Source of the DNA: Actinacidiphila alni
GTDB lineage: Bacteria > Actinomycetota > Actinomycetes > Streptomycetales > Streptomycetaceae
Length of the DNA: 50,869 bases
Direction of reading: 5' to 3'
Assembly: GCF_900112845.1 (NCBI RefSeq)
Contig: NZ_FONG01000035.1
Span: forward strand, 1 to 50,869
The notes under the pieces were generated by a model. That model worked only from the letters and a program-made list of their open reading frames with translations. It did no database searches and was not told where the DNA came from. Positions 8,103 to 17,548 of the stretch are shown here, one piece after another. A program made the translations under genes and the position numbers. Position 1 is the stretch's first letter. Each line of letters opens with the position of its first letter.

Positions 8103-9065
8103 GGTGCCGTTGATCAGCCGGGTCGCGAGATCCGGGCTGAAGGTGCCCGCGGGGACGGTCGGCGCGATGCCGCACTGCCCGTCGGAGTTGCCGGGCGTCT
8201 TCACCCACAGCAGCGCGTCCGCGCCGCCCCCGCTCTGCGGCGGCGTGCCGAGCTTGCGCCCGGCGGGATTGCACCAGACGCCGTTGGACCCGTTGCCGTT
8301 GCGGCTGGTGTCCACCACGAAGTGGGCGCTGCCGCCGCGCGAGGCCAGTGCGGAGTTGACCGCGCCCGCGTAGCTCTCCGAGGCGGAGGTGCTGTAGTAG
8401 TTCGAGACGTTGACGGCGAAGCCGCGCACATTGTGCACGCCGGCCGCGTTCAGATTGGCGGCCATGCTGTCGGGCGCGGTCCAGCCGGCGTTACCTGCGT
8501 CGAGGTACGCCCAGGTGTTGGGCGCCTTCTGCTGGAACATCCGGGTGGCGTAGCCCAGCATGTCGAGCCGGTCGGCGATCCGCGCGGAGGTCATGCAGTC
8601 GAAGTCGCCGAGCGCGTCGGGTTCGATGACGACGATCGCGGGCCGGTCGGCGACGGCCGCCGCGAAGGTGGAGATCCACGCCTTGTACGCGGCGACGCTG
8701 CCCGCGCCGCCCGCGGACTGGCCACCGCACGCGTCCCGGCCGGGGATGTTGTACGCGACGAGTACGGGCAGCAGGTCATGGCTGTTCGCGGCGCCCACGT
8801 AGCTCGCCACCTGGTCGCCCGTGCTGCCGGTGCCGAACCAGCGGGCGATGGGCCGGGCGGCGATGTTCGTATTGATGGCGGCCGCGCGGGAGTCGCCCGG
8901 GTGGGCGGCCACCCAGGCGGCCGGGCTGGAGCCGGGGTTGACGTAGAAGCCGGAGGTCAGGGTGATGGGGTCGGCGGCGGAGGCGGTGCCGGCGCCGGTG
9001 AGCAGGACGGCCGGGACCGCCACCAGGGCGGCGAGTACCGTCGTGAGCAGGGGTTTCGCACGCAT
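8100..9065 (-). CDS. Secreted GH6 cellulase
   Basis: A 321-residue enzyme with a clear signal peptide (MRAKPLLTTVLAALVAVPAVLL, cleavage after ASA near 30). The catalytic domain fills the rest: FYVNPGSSPAAW near the start, catalytic-acid Asp111 in NIPGRDACGG and IEPDALGDFDC around 148-157. GH6 enzymes cut beta-1,4-glucan with inversion, as endoglucanases or cellobiohydrolases; the short form with no binding module resembles the actinobacterial endoglucanases. It has no carbohydrate-binding module of its own. It is downstream of the GH9 gene on the same strand with a 102-base gap containing a hairpin, so the two are probably cotranscribed with attenuation. The cellobiose made would feed the divergent CebEFG-BglC system. 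Confidence 0.92.
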   Translation of the reverse strand: MRAKPLLTTVLAALVAVPAVLLTGAGTASAADPITLTSGFYVNPGSSPAAWVAAHPGDSRAAAINTNIAARPIARWFGTGSTGDQVASYVGAANSHDLLPVLVAYNIPGRDACGGQSAGGAGSVAAYKAWISTFAAAVADRPAIVVIEPDALGDFDCMTSARIADRLDMLGYATRMFQQKAPNTWAYLDAGNAGWTAPDSMAANLNAAGVHNVRGFAVNVSNYYSTSASESYAGAVNSALASRGGSAHFVVDTSRNGNGSNGVWCNPAGRKLGTPPQSGGGADALLWVKTPGNSDGQCGIAPTVPAGTFSPDLATRLINGT

Positions 9066-9115
9066 GCTCGTGCTTCTTTCGGTGGGGGGTGGGGCCGCCG
9101 TCGGCCCCGTGGCTC

Positions 9116-9152
9116 GGTGCCGGTCCGCGCTCGTCCGGCGTGGGCCGGCACC
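9116..9152 (-). terminator. Intergenic hairpin between GH9 and GH6
   Basis: GGTGCCGG (9116-9123) and CCGGCACC (9145-9152) form a perfect 8-bp stem, extendable with a small bulge through CCGTGG/CCACGG. It lies between the GH9 stop and the GH6 start on their transcript. It could be a partial terminator or a processing barrier that lowers GH6 relative to GH9, or a terminator if GH6 has its own promoter. Confidence 0.45.
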
Positions 9153-9167
9153 ACGGCCCGCGCTCGG

Positions 9168-11408
9168 TCAGCGTGCGGCGGCGAAGGTCGCCACCCAGGC
9201 GAGCGCGGAGTTCCAGTTGATCGCGACCTCATTGGTGGAGTACGCGAAGATCTCGTCGATGTAGCAGGTCGCGGGCGCGCAGCCGGGCAGATTCTGCTGG
9301 GCGACCGGGTCCTGGAGCGCCGAGTCGGGGCCGCCCGCGAGTGATCCCTTGGGCGGGTTGGGCAGCGCGGGGTCCAGTTCGTGCGCCCAGATCCGGGTGT
9401 GCTGATTGTGGCTGGCCCGCTCGCCGTAACCGGTCACAAAGGACTGGTTGAGCGCGTTGCGGCCGAGCAGGTAGTCCAGCGATTCCAGGACGGCGTCGCG
9501 GTAGCGGGCGCGGTGGGTGAGGTCGTAGGCGGTGGCGATGACCACGGCGTTGTTGGCCGCGGCGCTGTTGGAGCCCCAGACGTAGCCGCCGTCGGCGGGC
9601 AGGTACGGGTTGGGGTAGCCCTGGCGCTGCTCGTCGCGGACGAAGGCGTCGGCGACTGCGGTGACCCGCTTGCGGGCGGCGGCGGCCATGGGGGCGGGGA
9701 AGCGGCCCGGGAGGCGGGCGATGGTCAGGTCGGTCAGCCCGTCGGTGTCGCGCCAGGAGAATCCGTCGGTGCTGATCCGCGCGTCGATGTGCCGCAGATA
9801 CGTGCGGTCGCCGGTGGTCGCGTACAGCTCGGTGGCCGCCCAGGAGAATTCGTCGGCCACGCGGGTGTCGTCGTAGGCGCCGCCGCCGACGCTGTCGCTG
9901 TCCGGGGCGAAGAGATCCGGGTGGGCGAGCGCGGCGTGCCAGGCGGTGGTGGCGGCGGTCAGGCAGCGGGCGGCGAACGCCTTGTCGTAGCGTGCCCATA
10001 CCCGGGCGCACTGGGCGCCGGCGGCGGCCAGGTTGAGGGTGGCGGCGGTGGACGGGGCGTGCAGGTAGCGCGGCTGCGGGTCCTGGTCGGGGCGGGTCGG
10101 CAGTGCGGTCCAGGCCAGGTCGTGGATCTTGTGGTGGACCGTGCCGGCCAGTGGCTGCCCGGCGGGCACCTGCATGGAGAGCAGGAATTCCATCTCCCAG
10201 CGCGACTCGTCGAGCACGTCGGGCACGCCGTTGTGGTTCTCCGGGATGCTCAGCAGTCCGTCGCCCGCGCCCTGATGATTGCCCTGCGCGCGCGAGCGTT
10301 CGTAGGAGTCCATCAGCTGCCAGGCGGCCAGCGCCCCGTTGACCACGTATTTGCCCTGGTCGCCCGCGTCGTACCAGCCGCCGCTGACGTCCAGGGAGTA
10401 GTCGCAGGTGCCGGGCAGGCACGGGACGTCCGTGTCGCCCTTGTTGGGCGCCACGCCGACGTGGCCCGCGGGCCGGGCGTAGTCGGCGCCGGCGTACGCG
10501 GCCTCGATCGGGGTGCCGCTGCGGGCGGCGTAGAAGTAGCTCAGCGCGTCCTTGCTCAGGGCGGTGTACGGGTCGGCGCCGATGTCGAAGGGCTCGCTGC
10601 TGTCGTCGCCGACGTGCAGGGTGTAGCCGGTGCCCGGCCTGCGGTAGGAGCTGAAGTCGGCGATGTGCACATGGTCGCCCGATTCGGCGTCGTCGCCCTG
10701 GACACGGGTCATGCCGCCGCGCACGGTGCGGCCCCGGTCGTCGAGCAGCCGCCAGGGGACGGGCCTGCGGGAGGCGTTGACGACGGACGCCTTCTTGGGG
10801 CCCGAGGTCTGGTAGCCGTACTGATTGGCGCGCACCGGTGAGCCGAAGCTGCGCCCGCCGCCGGGCGGCACGACTCCCCCGGTCAGCGAGACGTCGTCCA
10901 GGCAGAGGGTGAACGGGACGGCCGCGCCGCCCTGCTGGAAGGAGAGCTGGCCGTGCAGGTCGGCGGTCTTCGACACGCCGGTGACGGTGAAGGTCCGCGG
11001 GGCCGGGGTGAGGGCGATCGCCTTGTTGAAGGTGGTGGTGTGCGGGGCGATGCCGAGTTGCAGCACGGCGTGGGTGGTGGCGTTCACCGAGGCGGACGCG
11101 GTGAACGTCAGGGTGTAGGGCTGATCGGCCTCCAGCGGGATGGTGTCCTCGGCGATCATCGAGTCCCACACGTTCGTGGTGCCCGCGGGGACGTCGGCGC
11201 AGAGCCGGCCGCCGGTGACCGTCGTGGGGGTACTGCCGCTGCTCCACCAGGGCGTCTTGGCGGTGTCGAAGGTGCCGTTGAGCACTCGTTCGTAGGGCGG
11301 GGCCGGCGTCGCGGGACCGGATGTCGCGGTGGCCGGGGCGGTGTTCGCGGTCGCCGCCAGCGCCGCCAGGGTGACGGGCACGGCGGCGGCGCGGAGTGTG
11401 CGTCTCAT
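9168..11408 (-). CDS. Secreted GH9 cellulase with N-terminal CBM4/9 and Ig-like domains
   Basis: A 746-residue enzyme with a signal peptide, a CBM4/9-type jelly roll at about 38-177 (ERVLNGTFDTAKTPWW to FTLCLDDVSL), a cellulase Ig-like domain at about 190-278 (VRANQYGYQTSGPKKA), and a GH9 (alpha/alpha)6 domain to the end. Catalytic Asp347 and Asp350 lie in GGWYDAGDQGKY and the acid Glu727 in NEVAINWNSALAW. This architecture is typical of processive or endo-acting GH9 cellulases, which hydrolyse cellulose with inversion outside the cell. It is divergent from the CebE gene across 330 bases that carry two operator copies, so co-regulation with cellobiose uptake is likely. Confidence 0.93.
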   Translation of the reverse strand: MRRTLRAAAVPVTLAALAATANTAPATATSGPATPAPPYERVLNGTFDTAKTPWWSSGSTPTTVTGGRLCADVPAGTTNVWDSMIAEDTIPLEADQPYTLTFTASASVNATTHAVLQLGIAPHTTTFNKAIALTPAPRTFTVTGVSKTADLHGQLSFQQGGAAVPFTLCLDDVSLTGGVVPPGGGRSFGSPVRANQYGYQTSGPKKASVVNASRRPVPWRLLDDRGRTVRGGMTRVQGDDAESGDHVHIADFSSYRRPGTGYTLHVGDDSSEPFDIGADPYTALSKDALSYFYAARSGTPIEAAYAGADYARPAGHVGVAPNKGDTDVPCLPGTCDYSLDVSGGWYDAGDQGKYVVNGALAAWQLMDSYERSRAQGNHQGAGDGLLSIPENHNGVPDVLDESRWEMEFLLSMQVPAGQPLAGTVHHKIHDLAWTALPTRPDQDPQPRYLHAPSTAATLNLAAAGAQCARVWARYDKAFAARCLTAATTAWHAALAHPDLFAPDSDSVGGGAYDDTRVADEFSWAATELYATTGDRTYLRHIDARISTDGFSWRDTDGLTDLTIARLPGRFPAPMAAAARKRVTAVADAFVRDEQRQGYPNPYLPADGGYVWGSNSAAANNAVVIATAYDLTHRARYRDAVLESLDYLLGRNALNQSFVTGYGERASHNQHTRIWAHELDPALPNPPKGSLAGGPDSALQDPVAQQNLPGCAPATCYIDEIFAYSTNEVAINWNSALAWVATFAAAR

Positions 11409-11588
11409 GGGATTCCGGGTCCTTGTCGAACAGGCCCTGGACAGGGCCGGGTCGGTTGCGGGAGCCCGGCTGGGAACGGCGTCAACGCCAGATCGTGAAC
11501 CCGTGGCGCGGGGGTGTCAACGGCTGCGGTCACGTCGATTTTTTTCGTCGGACACTTCACAGCAACACGCGGACGTCCTACAGTCCCG

Positions 11589-11607
11589 ACTGTAACCGCT
11601 CCCAGTT
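11589..11607. promoter_or_regulatory. Cellobiose-locus operator, copy 1
   Basis: The 19-mer ACTGTAACCGCTCCCAGTT is identical, in inverted orientation, to the one upstream of the CebR-type regulator at 16299-16317. The CGCTCCCA half matches the known Streptomyces CebR box (TGGGAGCGCTCCCA); the other half, TGTAAC, departs from it. The site lies 181 bases upstream of the GH9 start and 132 bases before the CebE start, so it may control either or both. Confidence 0.7.
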
Positions 11608-11696
11608 TTTGTACAGGAGTGGTCGCGCACACCGGCTGCACTGCGGCGTCATCCCAGGTGATCGGTGCCTTGATGGGCTTGGACCACACCATTCCG

Positions 11697-11715
11697 ATTG
11701 TTACCGCTCCCGGTT
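11697..11715. promoter_or_regulatory. Cellobiose-locus operator, copy 2 (variant)
   Basis: ATTGTTACCGCTCCCGGTT matches copy 1 at 16 of 19 positions and keeps the ACCGCTCCC core. It sits 24 bases before the CebE start codon, just before the ribosome-binding site. A weak -35-like TTGGAC at 11679-11684 would place the -10 region under this operator, which would suit direct repression of the transporter operon. No gene lies in the 330-base gap besides these sites. Confidence 0.6.
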
Positions 11716-11738
11716 TCCGGGGCTGGAGGGACTCGACA

Positions 11739-13028
11739 ATGGCTCGACACAGACGCGGCGTCCTGGCGGCGCTCGCCGCCGCCGCGTCGCTGGCACTACT
11801 CGCGGCCTGTGGCGGCGGGGGCGGCGACGGCGGCTCGGGATCGGGCAGGACCACCCTGGTGGTCAAGACGTTCGGTCAGTTCGGCTACGACGAGCTGTAC
11901 AAGAAGTACGAGGCGGCGCACCCCGGAGTGACCGTCAAGGAGGAGAACATCGCCAAACTGGGCGACTACGCGCCCAAGCTCCAGCAGTGGATGGCCACCG
12001 GGCGGGGCGCCGGCGACGTGGTCGCCCTGGAGGAGGGCATCCTCACCCAGTTCAAGGCCGACCCGGGAAAGTTCGTCAATCTGCTGGACTACGGCGCCGG
12101 TTCGCTGAAGGGGAACTTCCTGGACTGGAAGTGGCAGCAGGCGCTCACCACCGACGGCAAGGACCTGATCGGCCTCGGCACCGACGTCGGCGCGCAGGGC
12201 ATGTGCTACCGCACCGACCTGTTCAAGAAGGCCGGGCTGCCGACCGACCGCGACCAGGTGGGCGCGCTGTGGCCGACCTGGGAGGCGTATCTCGCCACCG
12301 GTGAGCGCTTCACGAAGGCCGGCACCGGGGCGCACTTCTTCGACTCCTCGGGCAGCATCTACAAGAACATCCTGATCCAGCAGGGCGACCACACGTACTA
12401 CGACACCTCCAACAAGCTGGTCATGGAGTCCAACCCGGGTGTGAAGGCGGCCTGGGACCAGACGGTGCGGATGATCACCGCCGGTCTGTCGGGCAACATC
12501 CTCAGCTACAGCCCGCAGTGGAACGCCGGCTTCAAGAAGGGCACCTTCGCCACCATCCCGTGCCCCTCGTGGATGCTCGGCACCATCGAAAAGCAGGCGG
12601 GTCCGGAGAACGCCGGCAAGTGGGACGTGGCCAAGGTGCCGGGCGCCGGCGGCGTCAACGGCGGCTCCTTCCTCGCCGTGCCCAAGCAGAGCAAGCACCA
12701 GAAGCAGGCCGCCGATCTGGTGAAGTACCTCACCGCCGCGCAGGGCCAGACCGCGGCCTTCCAGGCCAAGGGCAACTTCCCGTCCTCGCCGCAGGCCATC
12801 GACAGCCCGGCGGTGCAGGGCTACACCGCCCCGTACTTCGGCAACGCGCCGGTCGGGAAGATCTTCGGCGAGAGCGTCAAGGCGCTCAAGCCGCTGTATC
12901 TCGGGCCGCAGAACAACCCGATCAACGACGAGGTCACCAACGCCCTGATCGCCGTCGAGCAGGGCAAGCTCTCGCCGGACGCCGCCTGGAAGAAGGCCGT
13001 CGGCGACGCGAAACGGCTGGTCCAGTAG
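11739..13028 (+). CDS. cebE: CebE-type cellobiose/cello-oligosaccharide binding lipoprotein
   Basis: A 429-residue extracellular solute-binding protein. The lipoprotein signal is MARHRRGVLAALAAAASLAL followed by the lipobox LAAC with Cys24. The body has the family-1 (sugar) binding fold, for instance VKTFGQFGYDELYKKYEAA near the start and DEVTNALIAVEQGKLSPDAA near the end. GGAGGG 9-15 bases upstream supports this ATG. The linked GH1 beta-glucosidase, cellulases and CebR-type operators make cellobiose or cellotriose the likely ligand; a xylo- or gluco-oligosaccharide cannot be excluded from sequence. It is the first gene of a cebEFG-bglC operon; a 13-bp hairpin follows it, probably giving excess binding protein over permeases. 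Confidence 0.85.
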   Translation: MARHRRGVLAALAAAASLALLAACGGGGGDGGSGSGRTTLVVKTFGQFGYDELYKKYEAAHPGVTVKEENIAKLGDYAPKLQQWMATGRGAGDVVALEEGILTQFKADPGKFVNLLDYGAGSLKGNFLDWKWQQALTTDGKDLIGLGTDVGAQGMCYRTDLFKKAGLPTDRDQVGALWPTWEAYLATGERFTKAGTGAHFFDSSGSIYKNILIQQGDHTYYDTSNKLVMESNPGVKAAWDQTVRMITAGLSGNILSYSPQWNAGFKKGTFATIPCPSWMLGTIEKQAGPENAGKWDVAKVPGAGGVNGGSFLAVPKQSKHQKQAADLVKYLTAAQGQTAAFQAKGNFPSSPQAIDSPAVQGYTAPYFGNAPVGKIFGESVKALKPLYLGPQNNPINDEVTNALIAVEQGKLSPDAAWKKAVGDAKRLVQ

Positions 13029-13034
13029 CCGCCG

Positions 13035-13082
13035 GCGGCGGGGTGCGTACGGCAAACCTGACCCGCCCGCGCACCCCGCCGC
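13035..13082 (+). terminator. Hairpin between cebE and cebF
   Basis: GCGGCGGGGTGCG at 13035-13047 pairs perfectly with 13070-13082 (13 bp, 22-nt loop), starting six bases after the CebE stop and ending 40 bases before the CebF start. Hairpins at this position in sugar ABC operons stabilise the binding-protein part of the mRNA and lower downstream expression; that role is inferred. Confidence 0.6.
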
Positions 13083-13122
13083 ACCGGACCGGTCTCCTCC
13101 CGCGACTCCCGAAGGACTTCCC

Positions 13123-14091
13123 TTGGCCACCCACCTGCGGCCGTCCACGGCCGCGCCCCCGACCCGGGACGCCCCCGCGCCCGGCGCGCACCGCCCGCGC
13201 GAGAAACTGCTGTCCCGGCTGGACCGCGGCGGCTCGCCCTATCTGTTCATCGCCCCCTTCTTCCTGCTCTTCGCCGTCTTCGGCCTCTACCCGCTGGGCT
13301 ACACCGCCTGGGTCTCCCTGCACGACTGGACGATCTCCGGCAAGGGCGACTACGTGGGCCTGGCCAACTACCGTCAGCTCTTCGGCGATCCGGATTTCTG
13401 GAACGCGCTCGGCAACACCCTGGGCATGCTGGTCGTGGCCACCGTGCCGCAGCTGGTGCTCGCGCTGATCGTGGCGAGCCTGCTCAATCAGCAACTGCGC
13501 GCCATGACCTTCCTGCGGCTGGGCATCCTGCTGCCGATCGTCACCTCGGTGGCCGCCGTCGGGATCGTCTTCAGCCAGATCTTCGACCGGGACGCAGGCA
13601 TGGCCAACGGGCTGCTCGGCCTGGTCGGTGTCCATCCGGTGGACTGGCGGGCCGACAAGTGGTCGTCGTGGCTGGCGATCTCCACGATGGTCGACTGGCG
13701 CTGGACCGGCTACAACTCGCTGATCTACCTGGCCGCGATGCAGGCGATCCCGCGCGAGCTGTACGAGGCGGCGGCGGTGGACGGCGCGGGCCGGATACGG
13801 CAGTTGCGCAGCATCACCGTCCCGATGATCCGCCCCGCGGTGATCTTCACGGTGATCTCCTCGACCATCGCCGGGATGCAGCTGTTCACCGAGCCGCTGA
13901 TCTTCGGCCAGGGCCCCGACGCCATTTCCGGCGGCAGTCTGCGGCAGTTCCAGACCGTCTCGATGTTCATGTTCGAAAAGGCGTTCAGGAACTTCGACTA
14001 CGGCTACGGCTCGGCCGTCGCCTGGATGATCTTCCTGGTCATCATGCTGCTCACCGCGATCAACTTCTTCATCGTGCGAAGGATGAAATAG
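13123..14091 (+). CDS. cebF: Sugar ABC transporter permease, CebF-type
   Basis: A 322-residue MalF-like permease with six membrane spans (for example YLFIAPFFLLFAVFGLYPLGY, LGMLVVATVPQLVLALIVASLL). The EAA loop is ELYEAAAVDGAGRIRQLRSI, which contacts the ATPase. It starts at TTG with GAAGGA upstream; the long hydrophilic N-terminus of about 35 residues is normal for this group. It forms a heterodimer with CebG and receives sugar from CebE. No ATPase gene is in the operon, which fits use of the shared MsiK ATPase described for Streptomyces. Confidence 0.88.
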   Translation: MATHLRPSTAAPPTRDAPAPGAHRPREKLLSRLDRGGSPYLFIAPFFLLFAVFGLYPLGYTAWVSLHDWTISGKGDYVGLANYRQLFGDPDFWNALGNTLGMLVVATVPQLVLALIVASLLNQQLRAMTFLRLGILLPIVTSVAAVGIVFSQIFDRDAGMANGLLGLVGVHPVDWRADKWSSWLAISTMVDWRWTGYNSLIYLAAMQAIPRELYEAAAVDGAGRIRQLRSITVPMIRPAVIFTVISSTIAGMQLFTEPLIFGQGPDAISGGSLRQFQTVSMFMFEKAFRNFDYGYGSAVAWMIFLVIMLLTAINFFIVRRMK

Positions 14092-14093
14092 CC

Positions 14094-14911
14094 GTGCGCA
14101 AGGCAGGACCTCTGGTCTACCTCACTCTTTCCGGCGCCATTGTGCTGTCGGCCTTCCCGCTCTACTGGCTGTTCGTGATCGCCAGCCGGTCCAACGACGT
14201 GGTCGGCGACTGGCCGCCGCCGCTGCTTCCGGGCAGCCATCTGTTCGGCAACGTGTCGCGGCTGTTCGCCGCGGAGGACGCCAATTTCCTGAAAGGCATG
14301 GCGAATTCGGCGATCGCCTCGCTCGCCGTCACCGTCTCGGTGGTCTTCTTCAGCACGCTGGCGGGCTTCGCCTTCGCCAAACTCCGCTTCCGCGGCAAGA
14401 ACTTCCTGCTGATGATCATCCTGGCGACGATGATGATCCCGGTGCAGATGGGCATCATCCCGCTCTACATGATCATGGTGAAGCTCGGCTGGGAGGACCG
14501 GCTGCAGGCGGTGATCGTGCCCTTCCTCGTCTCGGCGTTCGGCGTGTTCCTGATGCGGCAGTACGCCGAGCGCGCGGTGCCCGACGAACTCATCGAGGCG
14601 GCCCGGATGGACGGCTGCCACACCTTCCGGATCTACTGGACGGTCGTGCTGCCCGCGCTGCGGCCGGGCGCGGCGGTGCTGGCGCTGTTCACCTTCATGG
14701 GCACCTGGAACGAATTCCTGTGGCCGCTGGCCGTGCTGGAGTCGGACAACCCGACCGTGCAGTTCTCCCTCAACCAGCTCTCCACCAGCTACTACACCGA
14801 CTACACGCTGATGTTCTCCGGCGCCCTGGTCGCCACCTTGCCGCTGCTCGCGGTCTTCGCCGTCTCCGGGCGGCAGATCATCGGCGGCATCATGGAAGGT
14901 GCGGTGAAGGC

Positions 14912-14915
<4 letters not shown>
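14094..14915 (+). CDS. cebG: Sugar ABC transporter permease, CebG-type
   Basis: A 273-residue MalG-like permease starting at a GTG two bases after the CebF stop. It has six membrane spans and the EAA loop ELIEAARMDGCHTFRIYW. The final residues GRQIIGGIMEGAVKA are typical of MalG-type C termini. A longer upstream frame (from 13659) overlaps CebF and is not the real start. Its stop overlaps the BglC start as ATGA, so the two are translationally coupled. Confidence 0.9.
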
Positions 14916-16234
<1,319 letters not shown>

Positions 16235-16298
16235 ACGGCGGCCGGCACCGTACGGCGGGCCGCGCCGCGTTCCGTATCCGGACCCGCGCGCTGTACGG

Positions 16299-16317
16299 AA
16301 CTGGGAGCGGTTACAGT
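16299..16317. promoter_or_regulatory. Cellobiose-locus operator, copy 3 (upstream of the regulator)
   Basis: AACTGGGAGCGGTTACAGT is the exact reverse complement of the copy at 11589-11607. It lies in the 194-base gap between BglC and the LacI-type regulator, 112 bases before the regulator start. It suggests autoregulation of the repressor from its own promoter. Confidence 0.7.
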
Positions 16318-16428
16318 GCGGGTACGCGGTCCGCGCCGCGGGCCCCGCCCGCGTCCGGTCCCGCCGCCTCCGCCGTCCGGCGCGCGCCGCGCCGCCGCTT
16401 CCGCACCCGCCCCAGGAGCCGTCCGCAC

Positions 16429-17430
16429 ATGACCAATCGGCAGCCCACGCTCGACGAGGTGGCGCAGCGCGCCGGTGTCTCCCGGGGCACCGTCTCGCGC
16501 GTGATGAACAACCGCCAGCACGTCAGCGGCAAGGCCCGGGAGGCGGTGGAGCGCGCCGTACGGGAGCTGGGGTACGTGCCCAGCATGGCGGCGCGGTCGC
16601 TGGCCTCGCAGCGCAGGGGCGCGGTGGTGCTGGCGATCTCCAGCGACGACAGCGCGCTGTTCTCCAATCTGTTCTTCGCCGAGGTGATCACCGGGATCAA
16701 CGATGTGATCGAGGAGACCGATCTGGAGCTGCTGCTGGTGCTGGCCGCTTCGGAACGCGGCCGGAACCGGCTGGCCCGGATCCTCCAGTCGCGCGGCGCG
16801 GACGGCGTGCTGCTGCTCGCACTGCGCGAGAACGACCCGCTGGCGAAGATCGCAGAGAGCGGCGGTGTGCCGGTGGTGCACGGCGGCCGGCCGCTGGAGC
16901 GGGCGCCGCGCCATTACGTGGACGCCGACAACCGCGGCGGCGCCCGGCAGGCGGTGGAACACCTGATCGCCACCGGGCGCCGTGCCATCGGCACCATCAC
17001 GGGACCGCTGGACATGCACGCGGGCGTCAACCGCTATCTCGGCTTCCGTGAGGCGGTGGCGCTCGCCGGCCTCGGCGACGAGCGGGTCGCGCACGCCGAC
17101 TTCAGCCAGGCCGGCGGCGCCGCGGCCATGGCGGAGCTGCTGGACCGGCACCCCGACCTGGACGCGGTCTTCGTCGCCTCGGACGCGATGGCCGTCGGCG
17201 CCCTCGAGGTGCTGCGCGGCCGCGGCCGTACGGTGCCGGGCGATGTCGCGGTGATCGGTTTCAACGACATCGTCACCGCCCGGCACACCAGTCCGCCGCT
17301 GACCACCATCCGGCAGCCGATCGAGGCTCTGGGCCGGGAGATGACCCGGATGCTGGTCCGGCTGATCAACGACGAGAAGCCGACGTCACTGATCCTGCCG
17401 ACGGAGCTGGTGATCAGGGAGTCCGCCTGA
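16429..17430 (+). CDS. cebR: LacI-family repressor, CebR-type
   Basis: A 333-residue protein with an N-terminal HTH (TLDEVAQRAGVSRGTVSRVMN), hinge helix region (PSMAARSLASQRRG) and a periplasmic-binding-protein-like effector domain (AEVITGINDVIE, DAVFVASDAMAVGALEVL, GFNDIVTARHTSPPLTTI). It is predicted to bind the 19-nt operators at the CebE promoter and its own promoter and to release them on cellobiose or cellotriose. In the S. griseus/S. scabiei locus the cebR gene lies upstream and divergent; here it is downstream in the same direction, separated by its own operator. CAGGAG nine bases upstream supports the start. Confidence 0.85.
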   Translation: MTNRQPTLDEVAQRAGVSRGTVSRVMNNRQHVSGKAREAVERAVRELGYVPSMAARSLASQRRGAVVLAISSDDSALFSNLFFAEVITGINDVIEETDLELLLVLAASERGRNRLARILQSRGADGVLLLALRENDPLAKIAESGGVPVVHGGRPLERAPRHYVDADNRGGARQAVEHLIATGRRAIGTITGPLDMHAGVNRYLGFREAVALAGLGDERVAHADFSQAGGAAAMAELLDRHPDLDAVFVASDAMAVGALEVLRGRGRTVPGDVAVIGFNDIVTARHTSPPLTTIRQPIEALGREMTRMLVRLINDEKPTSLILPTELVIRESA

Positions 17431-17462
17431 GGACCTCAGCAGCTCCCGCGACGGGGAATCCG

Positions 17463-17516
17463 GCCGGCGGGCAGGAAGTGCTTGCGAGGCACGCTGGGCA
17501 CCGCCTGCCCGCCGGC
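17463..17516 (+). terminator. Hairpin after cebR
   Basis: GCCGGCGGGCAGG (17463-17475) and its exact complement (17504-17516) form a 13-bp stem with a 28-nt loop, 32 bases past the CebR stop. It lies between two convergent operons. Confidence 0.65.
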
Positions 17517-17520
17517 TCCT

Positions 17521-17546
17521 TCCGCGGCGGGTCGCACCGCCGCGGA
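17521..17546 (-). terminator. Hairpin after the GH51 gene
   Basis: TCCGCGGCGG (17521-17530) pairs perfectly with 17537-17546 around a 6-nt loop, two bases beyond the stop of the minus-strand GH51 gene. It should end the arabinan operon and, with the neighbouring hairpin, insulate the two convergent loci. Confidence 0.7.
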
Positions 17547-17548
17547 GC

